NCBI RefSeq assembly: GCF_000521505.1
Contig: NZ_CP003915.1
Coordinates: 4,402,001 to 4,466,000, forward strand
Length of the DNA stretch: 64,000 nt
Reading direction: 5' to 3'
DNA from: Advenella mimigardefordensis DPN7
GTDB taxonomy: Bacteria; Pseudomonadota; Gammaproteobacteria; Burkholderiales; Burkholderiaceae_B
How positions within the stretch are numbered: the stretch's first letter is position 1; each line of letters opens with the position of its first letter. Positions 25,306-32,946 of this stretch are shown here, in pieces. The position numbers and the translations under genes are program-made. The notes below the pieces were generated by a model. The model did no database searches and had not been told where the DNA came from. It saw nothing but the letters and a program-made list of their open reading frames with translations.

Positions 25306-26247
25306 ATGGATCGTCTTAGAGCAATGGAGCTTTTTCTGTCAGTGTCCCGTACCGGCAGTTTCACGGAAACCGCCAAACAGTACGGCGTGTCCCCGACGTC
25401 TGTGTCCCGCATGATTACCGACCTGGAACAGGAACTCTCCGTCCGGCTTCTGCTGCGCTCGACCCGGCAGGTCATGCTGACCGAGGCTGGCCAGGAGTAC
25501 GCGCACCAGCTCGATGGCATTCTGTGGAGCATTCATCATGCCCATGACAATATTACGGCGATCAGTTCCTCACCACAGGGGTTGCTGCGGGTGCACTCCC
25601 GGGTGATGTTCGGCGTGGGCGTACTGACGCCGCTCGTTGCTCGTTTCAGAACACTTTATCCGGATATCCACGTTGAATTGCTGCTGGCCGAAGCTCAGGC
25701 TGATCTGCGCCTGCAGCAGGTAGATGTTGATTTTCGCATTGCACCACCGGTAGAAGCGGGACTGAAGCGCCGTATTCTATTCAAAAGCGACCGCTATCTG
25801 GTGGCGTCACCTGACTATATTGCTACCATGCCGGAACTCACCAGCCCGCCACAACTGTCCAATCACGCCTTCCTGTGCTACCTGAAACCGGGGGAGCGCT
25901 ACGTGTGTCGTTTCATGTCTGATAAAGGCGTTGACGAGGTCGCACTTAATCCCCGCCATGTAACCAATAGCGGCATCGTACAACTGGAGCTGGCGCGGCT
26001 GGGAGAAGGGATTGCCCTGCTGGATGACTATACGGTGGCCAACGATATTGCTCAGGGTCGTCTGGTCCGGCTGTTGCCGGATTTCCGGGTGACCAATTCG
26101 TCTTTTGAAGACGGCATCTACGCCACGATTCTGGACACCCCCATGATACCTGCAAAAATCCGGGTGTTTCTGGATTTCGTGGCAGCCGAAGTCTCGGGCA
26201 CCGAGAGGCGCTTTCTGGCGTATCGGCAACCGGGTGCAACCGGTTAA
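25306..26247 (+). CDS. LysR-family regulator, divergent from the catabolic cluster
   Basis: A 313-residue LysR-type regulator: helix-turn-helix in residues 1-60 (GSFTETAKQYGVSPTSVSRM), then an effector-binding domain of the CrgA-like subgroup common in Burkholderiales. It is read away from the luciferase-like monooxygenase gene with 112 bases between starts, the standard position for a local activator or repressor. Its own promoter overlaps a dyad, suggesting autoregulation. The inducer is probably an intermediate of the cluster. The C-terminus ends normally before the convergent SMP-30 gene. Confidence 0.92.
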   Translation: MDRLRAMELFLSVSRTGSFTETAKQYGVSPTSVSRMITDLEQELSVRLLLRSTRQVMLTEAGQEYAHQLDGILWSIHHAHDNITAISSSPQGLLRVHSRVMFGVGVLTPLVARFRTLYPDIHVELLLAEAQADLRLQQVDVDFRIAPPVEAGLKRRILFKSDRYLVASPDYIATMPELTSPPQLSNHAFLCYLKPGERYVCRFMSDKGVDEVALNPRHVTNSGIVQLELARLGEGIALLDDYTVANDIAQGRLVRLLPDFRVTNSSFEDGIYATILDTPMIPAKIRVFLDFVAAEVSGTERRFLAYRQPGATG

Positions 26248-26283
26248 AGGCAACGGAGCCAGAGGTAAGGTCAAACAGTCCGG

Positions 26284-27177
26284 TCAAGCAGACAAGCCAA
26301 TGCGGGTGTGCGCAGGCACCATTCCCTGCATGCCACAACCACGGATACGCAGAATCGCCCCGTCCAGCGGCCCATCGGCGCGCAGGCGTCCGCTATCGCT
26401 GATGGACGTAACGAAAAGCTCGTCCAGACGTTCGCCCCCGAAGCAGAGCGAGGCCGGATGCGTGAGGGGCAACGAAATTCTGTGAGTCATCACGCCGTCC
26501 GGGCCGAAGCGAGCAATGGCGCCGGCACGCACCAGGGCGGTCCACAGGCCGCCCTGCGTATCAAAACAGCAGCCATCCGGGCCGGAATCATAAGGGCCTG
26601 TGTTAACGAAGAGGCGCCGGTCGGCAAGCGTGCCATCGGCGGCTATCACATATGAATAGATGCTGCGAGTACTGCTGTCGCTGATATACAGCCGCAAGTC
26701 CAGCGGATTGACACAAGGGCCGTTGGCAATCCCGATGCCGGTATCAAGCTTCATCAACACGCCATCTGGGCGCAGCCGATAAAGCCCGCCCAGCGGCGGT
26801 TCATTTTCTTCACGATAAACATGCATGGTACCAACAACAAAACTGCCATCGGGCATGGGTTCGCCGTCGTTCAGACGCAAATGGGGATGGCTGTCTTCAA
26901 CTGCTGCGAGAAACTGTTGCGCACCGGTGAGCGGGTCGACCAGAACGAGCTTTTCCTTGAGCGCGACCAATAGGCGACCATCTGCATTCAGGCAGAACGA
27001 TCCTGCCGGAGCCGGCACCGTTACGCTGGCGGCGATGATGCCCGTTGCCGGGTCCAGTCGCCGGATCACACCGGCCCGGCTGTCGATAAACCACAACTGC
27101 TGGTTTGCTATATCCCAGACTGGGCATTCGCCGAGCGCTGCACGGATGGTACCGACGGGTGCAATTTCAATTGCCAT
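26284..27177 (-). CDS. SMP-30/gluconolactonase-family lactonase
   Basis: A 297-residue six-bladed beta-propeller of the SMP-30/gluconolactonase/LRE family that hydrolyses sugar or other lactones with a divalent metal. The metal ligands appear as the glutamate in LGECPVWD, the asparagine in RLNDGEPMPDG and NGPCVNPLD, and the aspartate in SGPDGCCFD. There is no signal peptide, so it is cytoplasmic. It follows two Bug genes on the same strand (82 bases) and faces the membrane PQQ dehydrogenase gene, so it may process a lactone of an oxidised sugar imported from the periplasm. Confidence 0.9.
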   Translation of the reverse strand: MAIEIAPVGTIRAALGECPVWDIANQQLWFIDSRAGVIRRLDPATGIIAASVTVPAPAGSFCLNADGRLLVALKEKLVLVDPLTGAQQFLAAVEDSHPHLRLNDGEPMPDGSFVVGTMHVYREENEPPLGGLYRLRPDGVLMKLDTGIGIANGPCVNPLDLRLYISDSSTRSIYSYVIAADGTLADRRLFVNTGPYDSGPDGCCFDTQGGLWTALVRAGAIARFGPDGVMTHRISLPLTHPASLCFGGERLDELFVTSISDSGRLRADGPLDGAILRIRGCGMQGMVPAHTRIGLSA

Positions 27178-27259
27178 CGATCAAATTGCAGTCGCGATTG
27201 GAAAGAAACAGCGCATTGTGTTACTGGCAGTAAGCCGCTGCTTACTGCGCGCCGGATGT

Positions 27260-28234
27260 TTAGTTGATGACAATGTGATTTTCCTTGATGACTTTACCCC
27301 AATACTGACGATCGGCCTGCAATTGGGCATCCAGCACCCTCGGACCACCGGCTTTTTCAGTCTGGCCGTTATCCCGCAGCAGCTTGCGGAATGCCTCACT
27401 TTTGACAGTATGGACGGCGGCGGCAGAGATTTTCTCAATGACGTCGGGCGGCGTACCTTTGGGCGCATGCAAGGAGGTCCAATAGGACGATTCAAGTTGC
27501 GGGTAACCCAACTCCGTCACGGTGGGGATATCCGGAAACGACGGGTCCCGTTTATCGGTTGTGAGTGCCAGTATTTTCAGATCACCTGCTTTCTGATGCT
27601 CGATCAGGGCTATCGGAGTGGCGTAAGACAGATCACCGCGCCCGGCCATCAGATCGATCAGGGAGGCTGTATTATTCTTGTAGGCAACCGCCGTCAGCGG
27701 TACGCCAAACGCGGTTGACACAACGCGGCCGAACAGATCCGTCACGCTGCCGGGCCCCATCGTGCCATACAGCAGGGGCTTGTCGGATTTTTTTGCATAC
27801 GTAACCAGTTCACTCAATGAGTTGACGCCAAGGGAAGTGGGCACAGTCAGCGTTAACGGGCCCTCAAACAACATGGCCACCGAGTCGAAACTATCAAACT
27901 GATATTGCAAATTAGGGCGCAACATAATATTGAGCGAGATTGGTCCGGTTCCGCCCAGCAGCAATGTTGTGCCATCAGGCTTGGCACGTGCCACATACGC
28001 TGCGCCGATAATGCCATTGGCTCCGCCTTTGTTCTCCACGATCACATGACGCCCCAGCTCCTTGCTCATACCTTCGGCCAGCAGGCGTGCGAAGTTGTCG
28101 TTGGTACCGCCGCCAGCATAGGGAACGATAAGGGTAATGGGCTTGGCTTCGTCCTGCGCGAATGCGGGCGGCAGCATGAACACCACACCTGCCATAAGCG
28201 CAGCGATCATGCCGCGTCTTTTATTGTTCTGCAT
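27260..28234 (-). CDS. Bug/TctC-family periplasmic binding protein (paralog 2)
   Basis: A 324-residue Bug-type solute-binding protein with a signal peptide ending PPAFAQ. AGGAG five bases before the ATG at 28234 fixes the start; a longer frame from 28252 reaches into the preceding stop. It is closely similar along its whole length to the next upstream gene, for example both contain GGTNDNFARLLAEG, ELGRHVIVENKGGANGIIGA and VTDLFGRVV/VTDLYGRIV variants, so the two arose by tandem duplication. It lacks partner membrane genes. The neighbouring lactonase and PQQ dehydrogenase suggest a sugar-acid ligand, which is inference. Confidence 0.92.
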   Translation of the reverse strand: MQNNKRRGMIAALMAGVVFMLPPAFAQDEAKPITLIVPYAGGGTNDNFARLLAEGMSKELGRHVIVENKGGANGIIGAAYVARAKPDGTTLLLGGTGPISLNIMLRPNLQYQFDSFDSVAMLFEGPLTLTVPTSLGVNSLSELVTYAKKSDKPLLYGTMGPGSVTDLFGRVVSTAFGVPLTAVAYKNNTASLIDLMAGRGDLSYATPIALIEHQKAGDLKILALTTDKRDPSFPDIPTVTELGYPQLESSYWTSLHAPKGTPPDVIEKISAAAVHTVKSEAFRKLLRDNGQTEKAGGPRVLDAQLQADRQYWGKVIKENHIVIN

Positions 28235-28254
28235 TCTGTCTCCTTTGGGCAATG

Positions 28255-29223
28255 CTAATTGATCACAATCTTGTTTTCGTTAATGACCGCCCCCCAGTGT
28301 TCACGGTCTGACTGCAATTGCGCATCCAGTACCTGCGGCCCGCCTGGTTTACCAATTTGCCCATTCTCTGTAAGAACACGCTGGAACGCTTCGTTATTGA
28401 CCGTCTTCGTGGCCGCAGCGGCGATCTCTTCGATCAAATGAGCGGGCGTGCCTTTGGGTGCCAGCAGCGCCGTCCAATAGGACGTCTGTAGTTGCGGATA
28501 GCCCAGCTCGACCACGGACGGAATGTCCGGAAAGTGCGGATCTCTTGCGCCCGTGCTCAAAGTCAGAATCTTCAGGTTACGGGCATTCTGAATCATGGGA
28601 ACGGGCGTAGCGTAGTTCATGTCGCCACGTCCCGCCATCAGATCAATGAGCGCAGAACTATTATTCTTGTAAGCCACAGCGGTTAACGGGATGCCGAAGG
28701 TCTTGGCGACGATCCGGCCATAGAGATCGGTCACACTACCCGGCCCCATGGTGCCGTAAAGCAGGGGCTGGCCGAGTTTTTTTCCATAAGCCACCAGCTC
28801 CTCGACCGAGTTCACGCCCAGCGATGTGGGAACGGTAATGGTAAGCGGTCCGTCAAACAGCATGGCGACCGAGTCGAAGCTTTCAAAACGATAAGGCAGC
28901 GACGGACGCAGCAAAACGTTCAGGGAAATGGGGCCTGTGCCACCCAACAGTAGCGTATTACCATCCGGCCGGGCACGGGCGACGGATGAGGCACCGATAA
29001 TACCGTTAGCCCCACCTTTATTTTCGACGATGACGTGACGGCCCAGTTCTTTCCCGATGCCCTCGGCCAAAAGTCGGGCAAAATTATCGTTGGTGCCGCC
29101 TGCGGCATACGGCACCACCAGAGTAATAGGCTTGCCTTCTGCCTGCGCACGGGCAGGCAGGGACGTAACAATCGCACTGCCGACGGCAGCGGCCATAAAA
29201 CGGCGTCGCTTAATATTGCGCAT
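28255..29223 (-). CDS. Bug/TctC-family periplasmic binding protein (paralog 1)
   Basis: A 322-residue Bug-type solute-binding protein. The signal peptide carries twin arginines (NIKRRRFMAAAVGSAIV) and ends LPARAQA. GGAGGA precedes the ATG. The family core reads ITLVVPYAAGGTNDNFARLL. It is the first gene of a leftward unit with its paralog (20 bases downstream) and the SMP-30 lactonase, and is divergent from the PQQ dehydrogenase gene. RRRF with a following hydrophobic stretch may direct Tat export, whereas the paralog has NKRRGMIAAL, also possible; Sec is equally plausible. Confidence 0.92.
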   Translation of the reverse strand: MRNIKRRRFMAAAVGSAIVTSLPARAQAEGKPITLVVPYAAGGTNDNFARLLAEGIGKELGRHVIVENKGGANGIIGASSVARARPDGNTLLLGGTGPISLNVLLRPSLPYRFESFDSVAMLFDGPLTITVPTSLGVNSVEELVAYGKKLGQPLLYGTMGPGSVTDLYGRIVAKTFGIPLTAVAYKNNSSALIDLMAGRGDMNYATPVPMIQNARNLKILTLSTGARDPHFPDIPSVVELGYPQLQTSYWTALLAPKGTPAHLIEEIAAAATKTVNNEAFQRVLTENGQIGKPGGPQVLDAQLQSDREHWGAVINENKIVIN

Positions 29224-29579
29224 TGATGTTCCTCCATAGCTATTTTGTCCCCTGCGATGACATTCGTGATTGCGCGGCAGTTAGTCCACGCAATGATGTT
29301 TGAAATACCTCAACATCCGGTCAGCCATGGCCTGACGCATCAGTACATTGCCGACGCCAATGGCAGGGTTATATAAGCAGACAATCATATATTTGATTTG
29401 TGTTCATTATTACCCCAGCAGATTGCAGTACTGTTTTGCCTGATTCCACCGTAAAACTGTGTTTCTCTGAAGAGACGGCCAATACCCAATCACGGCAGGG
29501 CATCCCGAATCCCTCGCCAGCAACGGAGCTCCAACAGACAGCCCGGCGCTATACCCCCACAAGATCATGGATATTTCAA

Positions 29580-29636
29580 CTGACAAGTCTTATATAAGAT
29601 ATATACTTCATATTACGTTTGAAACATTCGAATGTT
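29580..29636 (+). promoter_or_regulatory. Promoter and perfect palindrome before the PQQ dehydrogenase
   Basis: CTGACA (29580-29585), a 16-base spacer and TATACT (29602-29607) make a good sigma-70 promoter. A perfect 14-base palindrome, AACATTCGAATGTT (29623-29636), lies between it and the ribosome site GGGGAAAA, where a repressor would block elongation or initiation. The rest of the 427-base divergent gap (29224-29650) shows no gene. Confidence 0.6.
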
Positions 29637-29650
29637 AATGGGGAAAAACT

Positions 29651-32047
29651 ATGTCAACGGATAAACACTCGCCACCCAAACCCTGGTGGCCTCGTGTATT
29701 TGGAATCGTGCTGGCGCTCATGGGCCTGGCATTATTGATCGGCGGTATTCGCCTGGTGTCGCTGGACGGCTCCTGGTACTACCTCATCGCAGGCGCTGCA
29801 ACGCTGATCGCAGGTCTGCTGTTGCTGGCAGCCAAGGCCTCTGGCGCGCTGCTGTATTTTCTGGTGGTCATCGGCACCATCGTCTGGGCCTTTGCTGAAG
29901 TAGGCTCGGCGTTCTGGGGACTGGTGCCCCGTCTGGCGCCGGTGCTTGTTCTGGGCCTCATCGCAGCACTGGCCTTGCGCAGCCTGCGTCCTGCAACACG
30001 CGCACTCGCCATTCCTGCCGCCCTGGTGCAATTAGTGGTACTGGTGGTTGGCGGTGTGATGATGTTTTCTCCACAAGGAACCATCCAAAGCCCGGTGAAC
30101 AGCGCGGCCAAAGTAGTCAATAACATCCCTCTGGTGACAGATCCCAACAGCACCGACAATCGCTGGACACAATACGGCCGCAGCGGCCACAGCGACCGCT
30201 TCGGACCATTTGACCAGATCAAGCCGGACAATGTGAACCAGTTGGAGGTCGCCTGGACCTATCGCTCGGGCGCACAGACCGGGGGTAGTAATGAAGACCA
30301 GGCCACACCGATACAGGTGGGCGACTCACTGTATCTGTGCACACCACAGAACAAGGTCATCGCACTGAATGCAGAGACGGGAGAAGAACGCTGGACGTTT
30401 GATCCCAAGCCGAAGCTGAGCCCTGCCTGGAACCGTTGCCGCGGTGTTGGTTACTATGAAGTGGCCGATCAGGACAAGTCTGAAAATGGCATGTGCAATG
30501 CACGCATTATCACAACTGACAAACAGGCTCGCCTGTGGGCGCTGGACGCCAAAACCGGCGAGCTATGCCCGGACTTTGGTGATAGCGGCAAGGGCTATAC
30601 AGACCTGAGCAATGGCATGGGAGAATACCCCGACTTTTACTATATGCCAACCTCTCAGCCACTGGTAGCCGGCGATCGCGTGATCATTGGCGGCTGGGTA
30701 TGGGACGGCAAGAAAACCAATGAGCCCTCCGGCGTGATCCGCGCATTCAGCGCCAAAGACGGTTCGCTGGACTGGGCATGGGATTTGGGCAATCCGCAGA
30801 TTACCAAACTGCCACCGGAGGGCCAGACCTATACGCAAGGCACGCCTAATTTCTGGTCACATGGCGCGTACGACGAAAAACTGGGCCTGGTCTATCTGCC
30901 TTTGGGCAATGCCACGCCAGACTTCTGGGCAGAGCACCGTAGCGAAGCCATGAACGAGAATGCTTCATCCGTGGTGGCACTGAATGTGGAAACAGGTCGC
31001 CGTGTGTGGCAGTTCCAGTCGATGCATCTGGACACCTGGGACTACGACAACGGAACACCCCCAACGCTGGTGAACGTTCCTGACGGCAAAGGCGGCAATA
31101 CGCCCGCACTGGTACTGGCAACCAAAACGCATCAGCTGTTTCTGCTGGATCGTACCAACGGCAAGCCGCTGGCCGATGTAGAAGAACGCCCTGCACCACA
31201 GAAGACCATGCAGGGTGACGCGCCCGCAGCGCCAACACAACCGTGGTCTGCGGGAATGCCGCAGCTGGGCGCAATGACGATGAGCGAAAAGGACATGTGG
31301 GGTGCCACCATGTTCGACCAATTGTTCTGCCGCATCAAGTTCAAGCAGTTGAACTATGAAGGACCATACACCAAAATCACCGACAAGCCTACGCTCGTGT
31401 ATCCCGGCTATTATGGCGGCTTTAACTGGGGTGGTCACGCCTATGATCCGCGCACCAATATGTTGATTGTGAATGACATTAACATGCCGCAGATCGTTTT
31501 CCTGGCGCCACAGGCAACAGCCGAGGCAATAACCAAGGAACTCAACGCCAGCGACATTACCCAGGCGAAATGGACCAACTCGCATGTACAGGACGGTACG
31601 CCTTATCAGGCAGTACGCGGTTCGTTCAATTCCTTCCTGGGACTGCCTTGCCATCAGCCATCGTGGGGCAATCTGACCGGTGTTGATCTGAACACCAAAA
31701 CCATTGCCTGGCAGGTTCCACTAGGCACGGTTGAAGATAGCCGTCTGATGGGCGTGCGCACCAGCCTGCCTATCCCGCTGGGCATGCCATCACTGTCTGG
31801 CCCTGTGGCCACGGCAGGCGGTCTGACGTTCTATGCGGGTACCCAGGATTACTATCTGCGCGCTTTTGACAGCAGCACCGGCAAAGAGGTCTGGAAATCC
31901 CGTCTGCCCGTTGGTGCACAGGCAACACCTATCACTTATCTGTCTCCGGAAACCGGCAGGCAATTTGTTGTTGTGGTTGCCGGCGGTGCGCGTATGACAC
32001 CTGAAAAAGGGGATTACGTGATTGGGTATGCCTTGCCGAAGAAGTAA
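29651..32047 (+). CDS. Membrane-bound PQQ-dependent dehydrogenase (glucose/quinate/shikimate family)
   Basis: A 798-residue quinoprotein of the Gcd/QuiA family, close in length to E. coli Gcd. Residues 1-145 have five membrane segments; the rest is a periplasmic eight-bladed propeller with tryptophan-docking repeats such as VIALNAETGEERWTFDPK and LWALDAKTGELCPDFG. It oxidises a sugar, polyol or cyclitol in the periplasm and passes electrons to ubiquinone. PQQ cofactor genes are not in the window. Glucose to gluconolactone is the best-known reaction, but quinate or another polyol cannot be excluded. A strong hairpin terminator follows the stop. Confidence 0.92.
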   Translation: MSTDKHSPPKPWWPRVFGIVLALMGLALLIGGIRLVSLDGSWYYLIAGAATLIAGLLLLAAKASGALLYFLVVIGTIVWAFAEVGSAFWGLVPRLAPVLVLGLIAALALRSLRPATRALAIPAALVQLVVLVVGGVMMFSPQGTIQSPVNSAAKVVNNIPLVTDPNSTDNRWTQYGRSGHSDRFGPFDQIKPDNVNQLEVAWTYRSGAQTGGSNEDQATPIQVGDSLYLCTPQNKVIALNAETGEERWTFDPKPKLSPAWNRCRGVGYYEVADQDKSENGMCNARIITTDKQARLWALDAKTGELCPDFGDSGKGYTDLSNGMGEYPDFYYMPTSQPLVAGDRVIIGGWVWDGKKTNEPSGVIRAFSAKDGSLDWAWDLGNPQITKLPPEGQTYTQGTPNFWSHGAYDEKLGLVYLPLGNATPDFWAEHRSEAMNENASSVVALNVETGRRVWQFQSMHLDTWDYDNGTPPTLVNVPDGKGGNTPALVLATKTHQLFLLDRTNGKPLADVEERPAPQKTMQGDAPAAPTQPWSAGMPQLGAMTMSEKDMWGATMFDQLFCRIKFKQLNYEGPYTKITDKPTLVYPGYYGGFNWGGHAYDPRTNMLIVNDINMPQIVFLAPQATAEAITKELNASDITQAKWTNSHVQDGTPYQAVRGSFNSFLGLPCHQPSWGNLTGVDLNTKTIAWQVPLGTVEDSRLMGVRTSLPIPLGMPSLSGPVATAGGLTFYAGTQDYYLRAFDSSTGKEVWKSRLPVGAQATPITYLSPETGRQFVVVVAGGARMTPEKGDYVIGYALPKK

Positions 32048-32074
32048 GGCATAAGCAGTACTTTGTTTGATGTG

Positions 32075-32099
32075 GAAGCGGCCGTGATGGCCGCTTTTT
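32075..32099 (+). terminator. Intrinsic terminator of the PQQ dehydrogenase gene
   Basis: Perfect 8-base stem AAGCGGCC (32075-32082) and GGCCGCTT (32088-32095), 5-base loop, followed by a run of T, 28 bases after the stop codon. Confidence 0.9.
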
Positions 32100-32202
32100 T
32101 CGTGGGCTGCCAACATCCCCGTATGTTCATGCAAGTCTCACGCACTGATATGGGTACGGGCGGAGCCGATGATACGCCAAAAGACAAACGGATACGCATA
32201 GA

Positions 32203-32928
32203 TCAGAATGATGTTTGCTCCGATCCAATAAAACGAATGCCAACGCCAGGCTCGGTGACGATATATTTTGGCGATGTGGCGCTATCGTTGAGTTTGAAGC
32301 GCAGCTTGCCGACCAATATTCTTAGATAATGCGTATCTTGTTCATGCACTGGCCCCCAGATACCTCGCAGCAGTTGCGTTTGCGTGATCAGTCGCCCAGG
32401 ATTCTGGATCAGAATGCTTAATAAAGAAAATTCTTTTCTGGTCAGCGACAGCGACTCGCCCTGGATTCTGACCTCCCGTTCAGCCAGGTTCACATACAGG
32501 CACCCGTCATCGAAATCAGCGACCTTGCTGGTCGTCTGTATCGTGGTGCGCAATGATGCGCGAATACGTGCCATCAATTCTGACATGCCAAACGGCTTGG
32601 TCACGTAGTCATTCGCACCGGCATCCAGCAGTTTTACTTTTTCAATTTCGCTGGATCTGACTGTCAGAATAATGACCGGTATTTGGTATAACCGCCGCAA
32701 CTCCGTCAGTACGCTCTGACCATCCATGTCAGGCAAACCCAAATCCAGCAAAACAAGATCAACTGATTTATTGGCAAGTAACGTGAGTCCCTGCATGCCA
32801 GAGGCTGCCAGCATCGTGGTATATCCCTGAGAGCGCAGACTGATATCTATAAGCTGCCTGATTTGCGGCTCATCATCAATGATGAGAATGCGTGCGGAAG
32901 GTGTCGTGCTGGTGGTGTTGTTCATCAT
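32203..32928 (-). CDS. kdpE: KdpE response regulator
   Basis: A 241-residue OmpR-type response regulator. The receiver domain has the acidic pair in IIDDEPQIR, the phospho-acceptor aspartate in LVLLDLGLPDMDG and the lysine in DYVTKPFG. The C-terminal winged helix (about residues 140-230) ends in IVTEPGVGIRFIG. It would activate the kdp structural genes upon potassium limitation after phosphorylation by KdpD. It follows the kdpD reading frame by 18 bases. Since kdpD is frameshifted here, the regulator may be phosphorylated poorly or only by cross-talk. Confidence 0.95.
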   Translation of the reverse strand: MMNNTTSTTPSARILIIDDEPQIRQLIDISLRSQGYTTMLAASGMQGLTLLANKSVDLVLLDLGLPDMDGQSVLTELRRLYQIPVIILTVRSSEIEKVKLLDAGANDYVTKPFGMSELMARIRASLRTTIQTTSKVADFDDGCLYVNLAEREVRIQGESLSLTRKEFSLLSILIQNPGRLITQTQLLRGIWGPVHEQDTHYLRILVGKLRFKLNDSATSPKYIVTEPGVGIRFIGSEQTSF

Positions 32929-32946
32929 CTGAGTGTCATGAATGTT

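Noticed and set aside
32130..32240. Minus-strand frame overlapping the end of kdpE with a hydrophobic tail (FYWIGANIILIYAYPFVFW)
   Set aside because: It looks like a membrane segment but has no start codon of its own and overlaps kdpE; likely chance.
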